From Heloderma charlesbogerti (taxonomy: Eukaryota > Chordata > Lepidosauria > Squamata > Helodermatidae): a stretch of DNA of 64,000 nt. Made by a program: the position numbers and the translations under genes. Positions 11,505 to 20,719 of the stretch are shown here, one piece after another. The stretch lies in contig JANEZZ010000733.1 in assembly GCA_026122225.1 (NCBI GenBank), positions 1 through 64,000 of the forward strand, in the 5' to 3' direction. Every line of letters begins with the position of its first letter. The stretch's first letter is position 1. The notes under the pieces were generated by a model. It had not been told where the DNA came from. It made no database searches and was given only the letters and a program-made list of their open reading frames with translations.

Positions 11505-11800
11505 TGGGGTAGTGGGTAAGAGTGTCAGACTAGGATAACCTGGTGCTCTCTAGATGTGTTGGAAATCAGCCATGCTGGGAATGATGGGAGTTGCAGTCCA
11601 ACACATTTTGAGGGCACCAGGTTGCGGAAGCTGGGGAAGGTTTGAGCAGGACCAGGGAGACCTGGGTTCAAATCTCCACACGGCTTTTGCTAGGCCAGTC
11701 ACTATTTCTCAGTCTAACCAACTTCACAGGGGCTATATTGAGGATAAGACATAAGGGGAACCATATACCTTGAGTTCCTTGGAAAAGGGTGGAATTACAA
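11505..11800 (+). mobile_element. tRNA-derived SINE split by a hAT MITE
   Basis: The SINE head ('tggggtagtgggtaagagtg') is separated from its body ('agacctgggttcaaatctcc', 'gccagtcac') by the MITE at 11,537-11,635. The order shows the MITE arrived later. Confidence 0.8.
11537..11635. mobile_element. hAT hairpin MITE inside SINE
   Basis: Arms 'cctggtgctctctagatgtgtt' and 'aacacattttgagggcaccagg' flank 'catgctgggaatgatgggagttgcagt'. Same family as 8,645-8,781. Confidence 0.8.
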
Positions 11801-11834
11801 TGTTGCTGATAAAAAGAAAGGGTAAAATCCAATG

Positions 11835-12105
11835 TAAGTCCTGCTTAGAGGAGACGAATTGAAATGAATGGGACAAGCCAGATTCTGGCTGAACATCAAG
11901 AACTTCCTGACTGTTAGAGCAATACGACAATGGAACCAATGACCTAGGGAGGTGGTGGGCTCTCCCACTCTGGAGGCATTCCAGATGAGGCTGGACAGCC
12001 ATCTGTCAGGGATGCTCTGACTTGGATTCCTCCACTGAGCAGGGCGTTGGACTGGATGGTCTTATAGGCCCCTTCCAACCCTACTGTTCTATGATTCTAA
12101 GTTAG
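11835..12105 (+). mobile_element. CR1 LINE 3' end
   Basis: It contains the CR1 3' region ('gaacttcctgactgttagagcaatacgacaatgg', 'ggaggtggtgggctctcc', 'ttggactggatgg') and ends in the CR1-specific ATTCTATG-type tail. Near-identical pieces lie at 60,560 (+) and 60,845 (-). Confidence 0.93.
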
Positions 12106-12175
12106 TTATGACTAACTTAAGTCCCATTCATTACAAGGGGTCTACTCTAAGTAGGACATGTTGGATTTTGCCCAA
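12106..12175. mobile_element. Short MITE fragment
   Basis: It contains 'taagtcccattcattacaagggg' followed by 'tctactctaagtaggacatg'. This matches the 'aagtcccattgaactcagtggga' MITE seen twice at 57.1-57.3 kb and at 42,597 and 33,535. Confidence 0.6.
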
Positions 12176-12444
12176 ATAGTGCACTTTATTTCTAAATTGT
12201 ATATTCCTAGCCACAGTTTCACTTATGGAAAACATGAAAAATTGAGACAGTCCATATTTACATGCAATGTCCCTGTGTTTCACAACAGTGTAGGCACATA
12301 TCAGGGCTTGTTGTTTCCTCTCGGGGAAGAGTTTGATTCAGAGACAGTATGTCCACGAAAGACTTATGTTGGTTTAATTCCCACTCCTCGTAGTATCCTG
12401 GGAACTGTAGTTATGTGAGAGAAGCTAAGGGTCTCTAAGATAGC

Positions 12445-12570
12445 TTTGCCCAACCCAGCTCCCTCCAGATGTTTGGACTACAGACCCAGTCACCCTAAAC
12501 CTCCATGCGGAGTGGGGACGATTGGTTTGTAGTCCAGCACATCTGGAGGATGCTGGGTGGGAGAAGGGAG
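12445..12570. mobile_element. hAT hairpin MITE
   Basis: Arms 'ccagatgtttggactacaga' and 'tgtagtccagcacatctgg' are complementary, with outer 'cccaacccagctccc' and 'ggatgctgggtgggagaagg'. Diverged relative of 8,645-8,781. Confidence 0.75.
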
Positions 12571-12879
12571 AGAAGCCCTTGTGCCTTTGTGGTTAAACTG
12601 GTATAACGAATCTAAATTTTTAGTTTAGCTATGCCCAGAGGTGTAGGAGAGAAGAAAGTCTCAACCATAAAACTTGGCAGCATTTTCAAATCACTGAATC
12701 ATTTTCCCCTCTGTTGTGAACATCAAAGCAGCCTTTCCCTGCTTGTGGATCGGAGTGGTCTTTCATTCATGGCTTATGAGTGAGAAACAAATCGCACTTG
12801 GTAGAAATCCCTCATGGGATTTTTCCTCTTTTTTCTGCATCAAGTTGTATTTGTTTGAACAATCAGTCTTTGGACAATT

Positions 12880-13265
12880 GGCTTTACATCTGCTTTGCCT
12901 GTTTGATGAACAACTGCATGTACACAAGAGGCAGCTTCAACAGCAGGTCCTGGGATGTCTGGTCTTTAGCCTTGAGAAAGTTGCTACCACAGGATGTAGT
13001 GATGGCCACCAGTTTGGATAGCTTTAAAAGGGGGGTAGACAGATTCCAGGAGGAAAAGGCTATCGGTGGCTACAAGTCTTGATGGCTATGTGCTACCTCC
13101 AGTACCACAGGCAGTCGGCCTATGTACACATGGGTGGGAGGGTGCTGTTGTGCTCACGTCCTGCTTGTGGGTTCCTGGCTGACAGCTGGTTGGCCACCGT
13201 GTGAACAGAATGCTGGACTAGATGGACCCTTGGTCTGATCCAGCACGGCTCTTCTTTTGTTCTTG
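12880..13265 (+). mobile_element. CR1-clade-like LINE 3' end
   Basis: It holds the block 'tgggagggtgctgttg.gctc', 'gtcctgcttgtggg' and 'gaacagaatgctggactagatgg', shared with 56,958-57,105 (+) and 38,876-39,092 (-). This is a common reptile LINE 3' region; CR1-like is my best guess. No intact ORF is present. Confidence 0.7.
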
Positions 13266-13384
13266 TGTGAAAAATCTCACAAACATCAATGGAGCTGGAA
13301 GCTCTGAGGCTTGCAAAAGGGCCAGCCGCAAAACCGTGCAACTCCTCTCAGATGATAGACTTCTTGTTTTTGTTACGTTCAGGC

Positions 13385-13460
13385 GAAGCTGTGGAAGTGT
13401 TGTGAACCACCCAGAGAGCTCCAGCTATTGGGCGGTATAGAAATGTAATAAATAAAGAAG
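13385..13460 (+). mobile_element. L2-like LINE/SINE tail
   Basis: The tail 'gaaccacccagagagctcc.gctattgggcggtatagaaatg' ends in AATAAATAAA. The same segment occurs reversed at 48,943-49,003. Confidence 0.65.
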
Positions 13461-13962
13461 TGCCAAACCAACATCTGGGATTGGTATCATTCTGGATGAG
13501 GGCCAACAAACTGAAGCTCAGTCCAGGCAAGTTGGAGGTGCTGCTGGTGGGTGGTTTGTCTGACTTGCGAGGTGGTGCTCAGCCTGTTCCAGGTGCAGTT
13601 GCCTTCCCACTGAAGGGTCTAGTTTACATTCTGATGATGGTTTTTGTGCTCGCCTTGTAGCAGCCATATCGGGGGTCAGACTAAGTAGCCTCATGCAGTC
13701 TCATGCTTCATGTTCTTGCTGAGCTCTTTCTCCCTTGAATATATTGTTGTAAGCTGATGAGACACAGGAATTCCTTATCTTGTCAAAGGTCATACAATTG
13801 TATATCTTGTTCTCTGCTGTTCTCTTCTGTTCTCTCCTTATCATGGCTACCCTATAACCCAGTTCTTGTATTATAAACAATAGTGCTAAGAGAAGAAATG
13901 TTGAGGATTGCAACCCCATGCGGGAGGGGGAGGAGGAGCCGTTTCATATGTGTCACAATGTC

Positions 13963-13969
13963 TATAAAA
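13963..13969 (+). promoter_or_regulatory. TATA box of 5' LTR
   Basis: TATAAAA lies 76 bp before AATAAA, the spacing expected of an LTR U3/R boundary. The equivalent in the 3' LTR is at 19642-19648. Confidence 0.75.
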
Positions 13970-14038
13970 CCAATGTGCTAATGTAAATCGGGGCTTCTGG
14001 CTCTTTGGAAATGATTCCAGCCTTAAGCCCGCGCGTTA

Positions 14039-14044
14039 AATAAA
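14039..14044 (+). promoter_or_regulatory. AATAAA signal in 5' LTR
   Basis: A canonical polyadenylation hexamer in U3/R. The matching position in the 3' LTR (about 19,718) has lost it through a 4-bp deletion. Confidence 0.7.
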
Positions 14045-14100
14045 GAATCTCTTTTTCCTTCACTCCGTGGTCTCTCTGACTCTGGGTTCTGCAACATAAA

Positions 14101-14118
14101 TGGTGCCGTGACTCGGAT
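14101..14118 (+). promoter_or_regulatory. Primer binding site, tRNA-His
   Basis: TGGTGCCGTGACTCGGAT, 4 bases after the LTR end, is complementary to the 3' end of vertebrate tRNA-His including CCA (from knowledge of that tRNA). All 18 bases fit. This primer is used by HERV-H-type ERVs. Confidence 0.9.
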
Positions 14119-14830
14119 GTGGCAGGCTCTGAGCCAGACAGGTGGCAGTTGCCTGCTCTTGATCGCCGCACCGGGAAGACGAGCTCGGCGCATGCCTCCC
14201 TTTCTTGGCGCCACCGACCTTTTTGTCGAGTGAATGGGAGAAAGCCTGCACCGGGATCGCCCAAACGGCAGCGAGCAGCAAGAGAACCTTGGGAAGCGGA
14301 GGAAGGAACTTGAGCCCTGCCTGTATTTAATTGAGTTGAAACCCACATTGGAAGCCTTCAGGAGAAAGGCAAGTATATGGGAAAAAGAGGGCCCCGCCTT
14401 TAGGGAGAAAGGCCACTGGGCAGAAAAAAAGAGGGCCCCGCCTTATGAAGAAGGTCAGTGTTGGTGGTATACGTATACAAAAGAACCTACTCCTTGCGGG
14501 TAGAAGGGGGGCCTGATCACACCCCCGAGTGGGCGCCAGTACCCAGCACGCCAGTACTCAGTAGGACGCTGAGGAAGCTGGGGAAGCCGTTTTCCGCTCT
14601 GGTAAAAAGTGGGAAAAGTGGGTGGCAGGGACATATGGATGTAGTGGAGAGATTGATGATTGTGTGAGTGGCTACTGCGGTTTCTGAAGCATACCGTTGA
14701 CCGTCCGGGTGCCCAGGCCAGTAGCAATGTGCGTGGTGTGAAAATTCCTCTTGTGTCGGCCAGTGAGACCCCTTACTCACTGACCAATTCCCATTCCCTA
14801 ATTGTGTCTGTCTTCAATTTAGGAGGGAGG
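14119..14830 (+). other. ERV 5' leader
   Basis: Non-coding stretch between primer site and presumed Gag start. It contains a short direct repeat of 'agagggccccgcctt' (about 14,387 and 14,431). Confidence 0.6.
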
Positions 14831-14923
14831 CTATGGGTGGTGGGGGAAGCAAACCTTGCACCCCCTTGAGATGTATGTCAAACAAAGAAGGAAAAAGGTT
14901 TTTTTTAAAAAAAGATTCAGAAT
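14831..14923 (+). pseudogene. Gag N-terminus remnant (myristoylation start)
   Basis: The ATG at 14,831 opens MGGGGS, an N-myristoylation consensus as in retroviral matrix proteins, followed by 'TPLRC'. The frame closes after about 30 codons. No further matrix sequence is recognisable downstream. The role (membrane targeting of Gag) is inferred from family knowledge. The position just after a leader supports the call. Confidence 0.55.
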
Positions 14924-17339
14924 AGAAAGAGAAAACAGCAAAAAGCTCAAGGTCGAGCTGAGAGGAAAAACAAAATCTGAGGCTGTTAATTAGAGAAATG
15001 TTGCAGGACAGTCTGGCTTTTAACAAAGCGTGGGAGCGTGAGAGTGTAAGGCCGAAGAAGTAGCTGTTAGCCTAGCGTGCCGAGAGGGGGGGGGCAGGAA
15101 AATTGCCCACAACGTTCTGAGTTGTACAACATCATCACCTCGCCTAATTGAGATGAAATCCCTAAGAAATAGAAACTGAAAATGAAGACCCAGAAGATGA
15201 AGGCAAAATAGAAAATAAAGGTGAAGAATCAGCCCCAGAGCACAGGCTAGACCCCTCTTCGAGTGAAAAGTGTGCCATAAGACTGTCCCAAAGCAGAATG
15301 AAGCGGAAAGACCATGTTGAAGATCTCTGTCAAGGTAACCATGTTTAGCTTTGAACTGTGTTAGAATTGCATAGAGCCTGTAGCTACTGACCATCAGCTA
15401 TATGATTTCTGAAGAGCGTAACCATTAAGCTTTTGCCGTGGGATTCCCTGCAATGAAGAAATCTCACTGATTCGAGTGTCCAGTGTTACACTGCCTAAGT
15501 GTGTGTGCTAAAGAGACCGAGAAACCAGACAGCATGTTCCTAGCCAAGCCAAAATCACGCTACTGCCATGCTCCTGGAAGCTGCAATAAACTGTGTAAGC
15601 TGAGAGACCCAACCTGATTGAGAAGAAAAGAAGATACTAGAGCAACTGTCTTAAAAAACAATGAGATCTGTGTAGCTGGCTGGCTGACGCTGTCAGTGAT
15701 GTTACAACTTTAAATTAAGACTGTTTTCCTGTTTGAGACCCCAGCGAAGAAAGCTGACCCGAGTTATTTGTTGCCCGTGCCAAAGCAAGAATTTGGCTGC
15801 CCTGTACCTCATCGTGTCCTGTTTTAAGCTTGGGATTTACAAATACAAACAAACTGAGAAGCTTGCCTTTGAAGTCCTGCAAATCACCCCACCGCCTCCC
15901 CGAAGATTAATAGCTGCCTGAAAAATGCAAGTATAAGGCGATGCCCATCACCCCCCAGCGTCCTGAGTTTCGGCACTCAGTGTTTCAGTCCTTTCGTGTA
16001 CCAGGTTAGAAGAAAAAAAAAAAAGAGTTAAGTTTTTAAAATGTCTGTGAGAGAACCTGACAGAGGTAGAATAAAATTTACAGAGGAGTTGCCCAAGTTA
16101 AAGTGTCACGGCTAGAGAGCTGAGCTGTGCCGCTCTGTTTAGACAGAGGCCTTGCTAAAAAGTTAAAGGCCCTTGTCTGTCAGAAGGGGTGTAGGGCCAC
16201 ACTTTCCCTTTTTAAACTGATGCAAAAGTAGAGAGCCTTTGCTAGAAACATCGCATCTTCATTGCCCAGAGCCTTCTCTGTTTGCTTCCATCAATGTCTA
16301 GGCTTTTTAGAGACACTCTGCACATGAACTAAAATTTTAAATTGTCAAAGACTTGCCATGGACAGTGCTATGAAGCTTTTGATGAACTCTCATCGCTGTG
16401 GACCATGTGTCTATGTTTGTAGTCAGCTCAGTGTACAGCAGGCTGAGTTTGATCTGTGACTTTTAAATTTCCTTCTGCTAAAACTCATGCAGCATAAAGT
16501 TGCCAATGCAAAAATGGTGACCTAGAACTCTTTGCGTGTGTGGGTATGCCCGTTCCTTGATTTTAATGGGCCCTGAGCTTTCAGCCAGAAGAGCAGTATG
16601 ATTGCTGGATCTGCTCCATCATGCCTTACCATGCAAAAGGTGTTTTCCATTCATTGTGTTAAATTGCAGAAAAAGTTTGTTGTGTATATTTTATGATTTC
16701 TTAGATATCATAAAGTATATGTAATATTTGCAGATTAGTGTTAGTTGCAACTCCAAATAATACTAAGTGTGGTTCCCAATGGATAACAAGGAAAGAAAAG
16801 ACAAAGTCAAGTAGAAAGAAAGACAAAAGCAAGTAAAAAAGAAGGAATAGAGAAAGTAGAAGACAGATAGAGAGGGAGAAAAAGAAGAAGAAAGAAAAGG
16901 CAAGAGGCAAAGAAAAAACATTTGTAGAAAAGAAGCGTGGCCATAGTTGCCCCCAGGATAAATTAAAAGCAGCTGATTGTGCCTAGAGCTTATTACCTGG
17001 GGTAAAGTAGCCACAAAAATGTAATAGTTCTTTAAGATGAAGAAAATGTAACTAGAAGGAGAAGAAGAGCCTATCCCAAATGTGTGTCATTGGGACTAGT
17101 GTAAGGCAGAAAGGTTTAAGTAAGTGAGTTTAACTTAAAAAAGACAAATAAAGAAACAAGGCTGGTGCATGGATCAGAAAGTTTTATATAAAAAGTTTGA
17201 AACATGATCTGCAATACAGGCAGATCAGCAAAGAAAAAGAAAGCAAAAGAAAGAGAAAAAAATTGTCTTCCCATACTAATAAATAAAAGTGTTATCAAGC
17301 ACTTTGGGAAGCGAAGTTGTTTATAGGAAGCTGTGCCTG
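14924..17339. other. ERV interior of unclear origin
   Basis: A-rich, stop-rich sequence with no recognised protein. The part at about 15,297-15,530 is homologous to 44,023-44,262 elsewhere in this window, so at least that block is a repeat in its own right. The polypurine stretch at 16,790-16,920 gives pyrimidine-rich frames on the other strand, not a gene. Confidence 0.6.
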
Positions 17340-17522
17340 AGAACCAAACACTTCTAGCCTATGCTGAAAATGCTTGCTAGTGTTGTGCTGCCTCATGGGT
17401 AACATGTATGGTATAAAACCCATTTAGCCCAATAGCTCGTGGTTCAGAGAAGCTGTCTGATCCAGCCATTAAGTACGCCTGTGTGCTGTAAGTTACCCAA
17501 TAAAGTCTCCTTGTAAGTAACC
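17340..17522 (+). repeat. Candidate second LTR fragment inside the ERV
   Basis: TATAAAA (17412-17418) and AATAAA (17499-17504) are 81 bp apart, as in the flanking LTRs. 'tccagccattaagtacgcc' and 'aataaagtctcctt' resemble the flanking LTR's 'tccagccttaagcccgc' and 'aataaagaatctctt'. A C run follows. Boundaries are uncertain. Confidence 0.5.
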
Positions 17523-17551
17523 CCCCCCCCCGCTGGAATCCCAAAACACAA

Positions 17552-17749
17552 GTGGGGCTAGAGCGCCTCACCCAGTATCAAACCCTGCTGTTAAAAGCCA
17601 TGAAAGCACGTATGAAGAAGTCAGTTAATATGACCAAAGTGTCTAAAGTGCTGCAAGGTGCCACCGAGGCCCCAGAGCATACTTGGAGCGTCTTTCAAAT
17701 GCCTATCGCCAGTATACCTCCCTCAACCCAGAGGCCCAAGAAGACATGA
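17552..17749 (+). pseudogene. Gag capsid remnant with frameshift
   Basis: The first frame ends in VLQGATEAPEH. After a frame change at about 17,675 a second frame shows YLERLSNAYRQYT, resembling the C-terminal capsid region of gamma-like Gag. The two parts lie in different frames, so the protein is broken. It is directly upstream of the nucleocapsid knuckle, in the expected order. Confidence 0.7.
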
Positions 17750-17807
17750 ATAAAAAAAAGAAAAGAAGAAGACCGGCAGAGGCAGAAGATTCTTAAAAAA
17801 AAACCAG

Positions 17808-17849
17808 TGTGCCCAGTGTGGACAAGATGGACATTAGTGGCATGAATGC
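17808..17849 (+). pseudogene. Gag nucleocapsid CCHC zinc knuckle, with stop
   Basis: The spacing Cys-X2-Cys-X4-His-X4-Cys is visible (Cys at 17,808 and 17,817, His at 17,832, Cys at 17,847). The codon after the His is TAG (17,835), which truncates it. A single knuckle is typical of gamma-like nucleocapsid. Confidence 0.75.
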
Positions 17850-17929
17850 CCAAATAAAATAAATCAAATACACAAAGGAGAAAACCAAAGGGGCCAGAAT
17901 GGGCGAAGAAGGAGACAGCTTGAGAGGAG

Positions 17930-18008
17930 CCGTGACATTGACTGAGAGGGGCCGTGACATTGACTTCATAATTGACACTGGAGTGGCATCAAGAGCAAGC
18001 AAACGTTA
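17930..18008 (+). pseudogene. Retroviral protease active-site remnant
   Basis: The frame reads IDFIIDTG, with the Asp-Thr-Gly aspartic protease triad at 17,974-17,982. It lies in a different frame from the knuckle. A short direct duplication ('gccgtgacattgact', about 17,929 and 17,952) precedes it. Sequence changes abruptly to integrase-like material soon after 18,008, marking the pol deletion. Confidence 0.75.
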
Positions 18009-18270
18009 GCCTTAAACAAGAAGTCCAAACACTGAGCAAAGTTCTTCAAGCCCAGCGTCGCTTTGTCTTAAAAAAATAAGCCATTCCCATCACAGAAGCT
18101 CATCCTTTCCAACCAAGAGTTAAAGTATGAGTTAAAGAGGAAAAATAACCCTTTGACTCCCAGATGGAGAGGACTGAAAACTGTCATACTTTCCACCCCC
18201 GCAGCTATGAAAGCAGCTGGAGTTAAAGCCTGAATACATTAGACACGAGTCAAGAAAGCGAGAGGGGGAG
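18009..18270 (+). pseudogene. Integrase C-terminal remnant
   Basis: A frame contains 'LTPRWRG' and then 'TPAAMKAAGV', the pattern of the gamma-type integrase C-terminal domain. Two in-frame stops occur in the last 15 codons (TGA, TAG) and more upstream. Reverse transcriptase, RNase H and the integrase catalytic core are absent between here and the protease. Confidence 0.7.
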
Positions 18271-18379
18271 AGTAGACTGTAAACAAAAATCCTGAAAATC
18301 CTTTAAAAATCATTCTAAAAAAGCAGTAAGAAGACTCAGGCTAGACCTTACTGTGGACACACCGGGAAACTGACCCCCT

Positions 18380-18475
18380 GCGTACGGTCAGACCTGCAAC
18401 TGGAGAATTGAAGAAGGGGACTAGACCCTACTGCAGCTTGCCAGGTAAATAGCTGCCCAGCGTACGGTCAGATCC
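18380..18475 (+). repeat. Direct repeat between pol and env remnants
   Basis: 'gcgtacggtcaga' occurs at about 18,380 and 18,458, with related flanks ('ctagac.ttactg'). This suggests a local duplication of about 77 bp. Confidence 0.6.
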
Positions 18476-18490
18476 CAAAGAAGATCAAAC

Positions 18491-18628
18491 ATGCGTGTTG
18501 TAGTGTTAGTAGTGTTGCATTGTGTTTCCTTAATAAGGTGCAAAAAGGGGGGCCAGCCCCTGAAAGAAAAAGTTTGTCCCAGTGATTTGCTGATAATTAC
18601 TGGCTTCACCTGGCTAACATCACGAAAA
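18491..18628 (+). pseudogene. Env N-terminal remnant (signal peptide)
   Basis: The ATG at 18,491 opens a hydrophobic run (MRVVVLVVLHCVSLI) fit for a signal peptide, at the place where env should start. The frame stops after about 45 codons, and the surface subunit that should follow is missing. Confidence 0.55.
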
Positions 18629-18739
18629 TAAAACATTTTTGTTTGCCAAGAGGTATACCTGCAAGCAGGCTTATTAGCTCTTGCCTAATACCTGTCTGTA
18701 GACATCCTGGGAAAATTCAAAAGATACCATGTTAAGAGT

Positions 18740-19069
18740 TTGGCCTTAGCAATGTCACTGGTTAAGGTTCCAGGTTTAGCCTTGGCTGATGGTCTGGAAA
18801 TCAACCGGTTAGCTTGCAGCTTAGCCAAAAGCATAAATGCCACCTCACGAGCATTGTCATTGTTAAATAAAGAGTTGCGTGATCTAAGAGGTGCAGTTCT
18901 AGAAAACAGAGCTGGTATAGATTACCTCTTCCTTCTTCATCGTTTAAGTTGTGAGACACACCAAAAGCTCTGTTGTTTTAACTTAACTGATAATGGCAAT
19001 GCTGTAGATAAACAGATCAACAAGCTGCACAATATAGTAGCTAACAAAACAATTAGCTCAATTAGTTAA
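18740..19069 (+). pseudogene. Env transmembrane subunit remnant
   Basis: An open frame of 109 codons resembles a retroviral Env transmembrane ectodomain. It has a heptad-like region rich in Leu and Asn, then a CX6CC motif with Cys at residues 71, 78 and 79, then an N-glycosylation sequon. CX6CC is used for covalent bonding to the surface subunit in gamma- and alpha-type Env. It lacks the upstream fusion peptide and cleavage site. Its frame ends before the membrane anchor. Confidence 0.85.
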
Positions 19070-19073
19070 CCCC

Positions 19074-19257
19074 TTGGCTTCCAGATCTTAGCTGGCTTGA
19101 AGCATTGTTCATCCTAATTCTACCAGTGTTGTTCATAAAAGTTCTATTATGTCTCTGCGTTCCTTGTCTTATGCGCTGTTTAACCAATCTGTTTTATGCC
19201 TCAGCTAGTAAAACTGCTGCCCTCTACGCTCTAATAGCCCAACAAGAGGCTAAGTAA
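19074..19257 (+). pseudogene. Env membrane anchor and tail, different frame
   Basis: A second frame, offset from the ectodomain remnant, encodes a strongly hydrophobic run (ALFILILPVLFIKVLLCLC) followed by a short tail ending in TAA at about 19,255. This fits a membrane-spanning anchor and cytoplasmic tail. The frame break separates it from the ectodomain. Confidence 0.7.
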
Positions 19258-19324
19258 TATGTATGTCACAAAAAGCTTTGTATGGTTATCAAAAATGCTA
19301 TAATTGTAATGAAATTATGCATTT

Positions 19325-19334
19325 AAGGGGGGAA
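19325..19334 (+). promoter_or_regulatory. Polypurine tract
   Basis: AAGGGGGGAA lies directly before the 3' LTR, the plus-strand primer position in retroviruses. Confidence 0.85.
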
Positions 19335-19771
19335 TGTAGCAGCCATATCGGGGGTCAGACTAAGTAGCCTCATGCAGTCTCATGCTTCATGTTCTTGCTG
19401 AGCTCTTTCTCCCTTGAATATATTGTTGTAAGCTGATGAGACACAGGAATTCCTTATCTTGTCAAAGGTCATACAATTGTATATCTTGTTTTCTGCTGTT
19501 CTCTTCTGTTCTCTCCTTATCATGGCTACCCTATAACCCAGTTCTTGTATTATAAACAATAGTGCTAAGAGAAAAAATGTTGAGGATTGCAACCCCATGC
19601 GGGAGGGGGAGGAGGAGCCGTTTCATATGTGTCACAATGTCTATAAAACCAATGTGCTAATGTAAATCGGGGCTTCTGGCTCTTTGGAAACGATTCCAGC
19701 CTTAAGCCCGCGCGTTAAATAATCTCTTTTTCCTTCACTCCGTGGTCTCTCTGACTCTGGGTTCTGCAACA
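19335..19771 (+). repeat. ERV 3' LTR (437 bp)
   Basis: It matches the 5' LTR except for about three substitutions (near 19,491, 19,573 and 19,691) and a 4-bp deletion at about 19,718 that removes the AATAAA hexamer. TATAAAA is at 19642-19648. Confidence 0.95.
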
Positions 19772-20210
19772 GCCTCATTCTTAGAGACCCAGGTGGCCTC
19801 TGTAGCACCACCTGTTGAGGCTGGTGCATCGGCTATTGAAGCTGGTGTGGCCGCTGTGGGCCCTGCTGGACAAAAGATGGCCATGAGATCAGGCATGGGC
19901 AACATGAGGCTGCAGCCACTGGACTAATTTCATGCGGCCCTCAGGCTCATTTCGAAAGCTGAACCAACGAAAGGGGGAAAGGGCAGGTGTGTGACAAAAT
20001 GCTGCGCAAAGAAGCCCTCACCAACTCATAGCAAGACACAATATCACACCAAAGTGTATTTAGGAAAGTGCAATTGTACACAACAAGATCTGCAAAAATA
20101 TGCTACAAAAATGTACATTATGTACATACAAAGTACACAAAACACATATACACAGCTGTTATCTATGTTACGGAAGCTTCTGCAGTAATATTGCTTTGAT
20201 TGTTTGAGTT

Positions 20211-20719
20211 AAATATTCTCTTAAATTACTTAGGGTGCAATCCTGTGCAGGTTTAGACATAGCTGGCTGGGGAATGCTGGGAGTTGTAGGACTTTTTCCT
20301 GTCTAAACTTCCATAGGATTGCGCCCTTACTTGCTTTTTGGAATGAAACACACTGTCAGTGTAAATGGATCTTTCGCACCCTTTTGGTTGCCAAAAGACT
20401 GAATCTATGATACTGGAAGGATAAAAGCTCACCGCCTATAATGCAATGGATTGAAGACTTAACAACGCTAGCAACATTTGAAAGAGTGGTATATATGCGT
20501 AACTTGCAAGTAGACTTATATTTGGATATCTGGTCTGCTTTTACTGAAGTTTATGTGTAACCTATTCTGGTTCTCTTTTTCTCTCCCTAGAATACTATAA
20601 TATTTGAAACTGAGGATTTTAGAATATATTGTTATATTTTTAATTTTTTGGTTTTGTTATGTTTTTTGGCTTGTTTGTTTTGTTTTCTTAAAACTCAGAA
20701 TAAAAAATTGATTAAAAAA
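20211..20719 (+). mobile_element. L1-like LINE 3' end with 14-bp TSD
   Basis: A frame before the 3' UTR reads WKDKSSPPIMQWIEDL and ends in a stop at about 20,560. This resembles the C-terminus of L1/Tx1-type ORF2. It ends in an A-rich tail. TSD TGATTGTTTGAGTT occurs at 20197-20210 and 20720-20733. It contains the Harbinger hairpin at 20,234. Confidence 0.85.
20234..20338. mobile_element. Harbinger-like hairpin MITE, TTA TSD
   Basis: GGGTGCAATCC ... GGATTGCGCCC flanked by TTA on both sides. Part of the left arm is deleted relative to 55,433. Confidence 0.85.

Larger units (their letters stand above)
13656..14096 (+). repeat. ERV 5' LTR (441 bp)
   Basis: It starts TGTAGCAG and ends TGCAACA. 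It contains a TATA box (13963-13969) and an AATAAA signal (14039-14044) 76 bp further on, so U3, R and U5 can be placed roughly. It is aligned with 19,335-19,771 by eye. Confidence 0.95.
13656..19771 (+). mobile_element. Class I (gamma-like) endogenous retrovirus, internally deleted
   Basis: A complete LTR-to-LTR provirus of 6.1 kb. Evidence seen: 4-bp TSD GCCT (13652-13655 and 19772-19775), TG...CA LTRs, a tRNA-His-type primer binding site directly after the 5' LTR, and a polypurine tract before the 3' LTR. The order of coding remnants is standard: Gag, protease, integrase end, Env. A 4-bp TSD and this integrase type fit gamma-like ERVs. The reverse transcriptase, RNase H, most of integrase and most of Env surface subunit are missing, and the remnants carry stops and frameshifts. 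It cannot make a virus on its own. The LTRs differ at only about three bases plus one 4-bp gap, so insertion looks recent despite the ruined interior. Confidence 0.95.

Noticed and set aside
16701..17014. Hydrophobic minus-strand frames rich in Phe, Leu and Ser
   Set aside because: They are translations of a polypurine stretch on the other strand inside the ERV.
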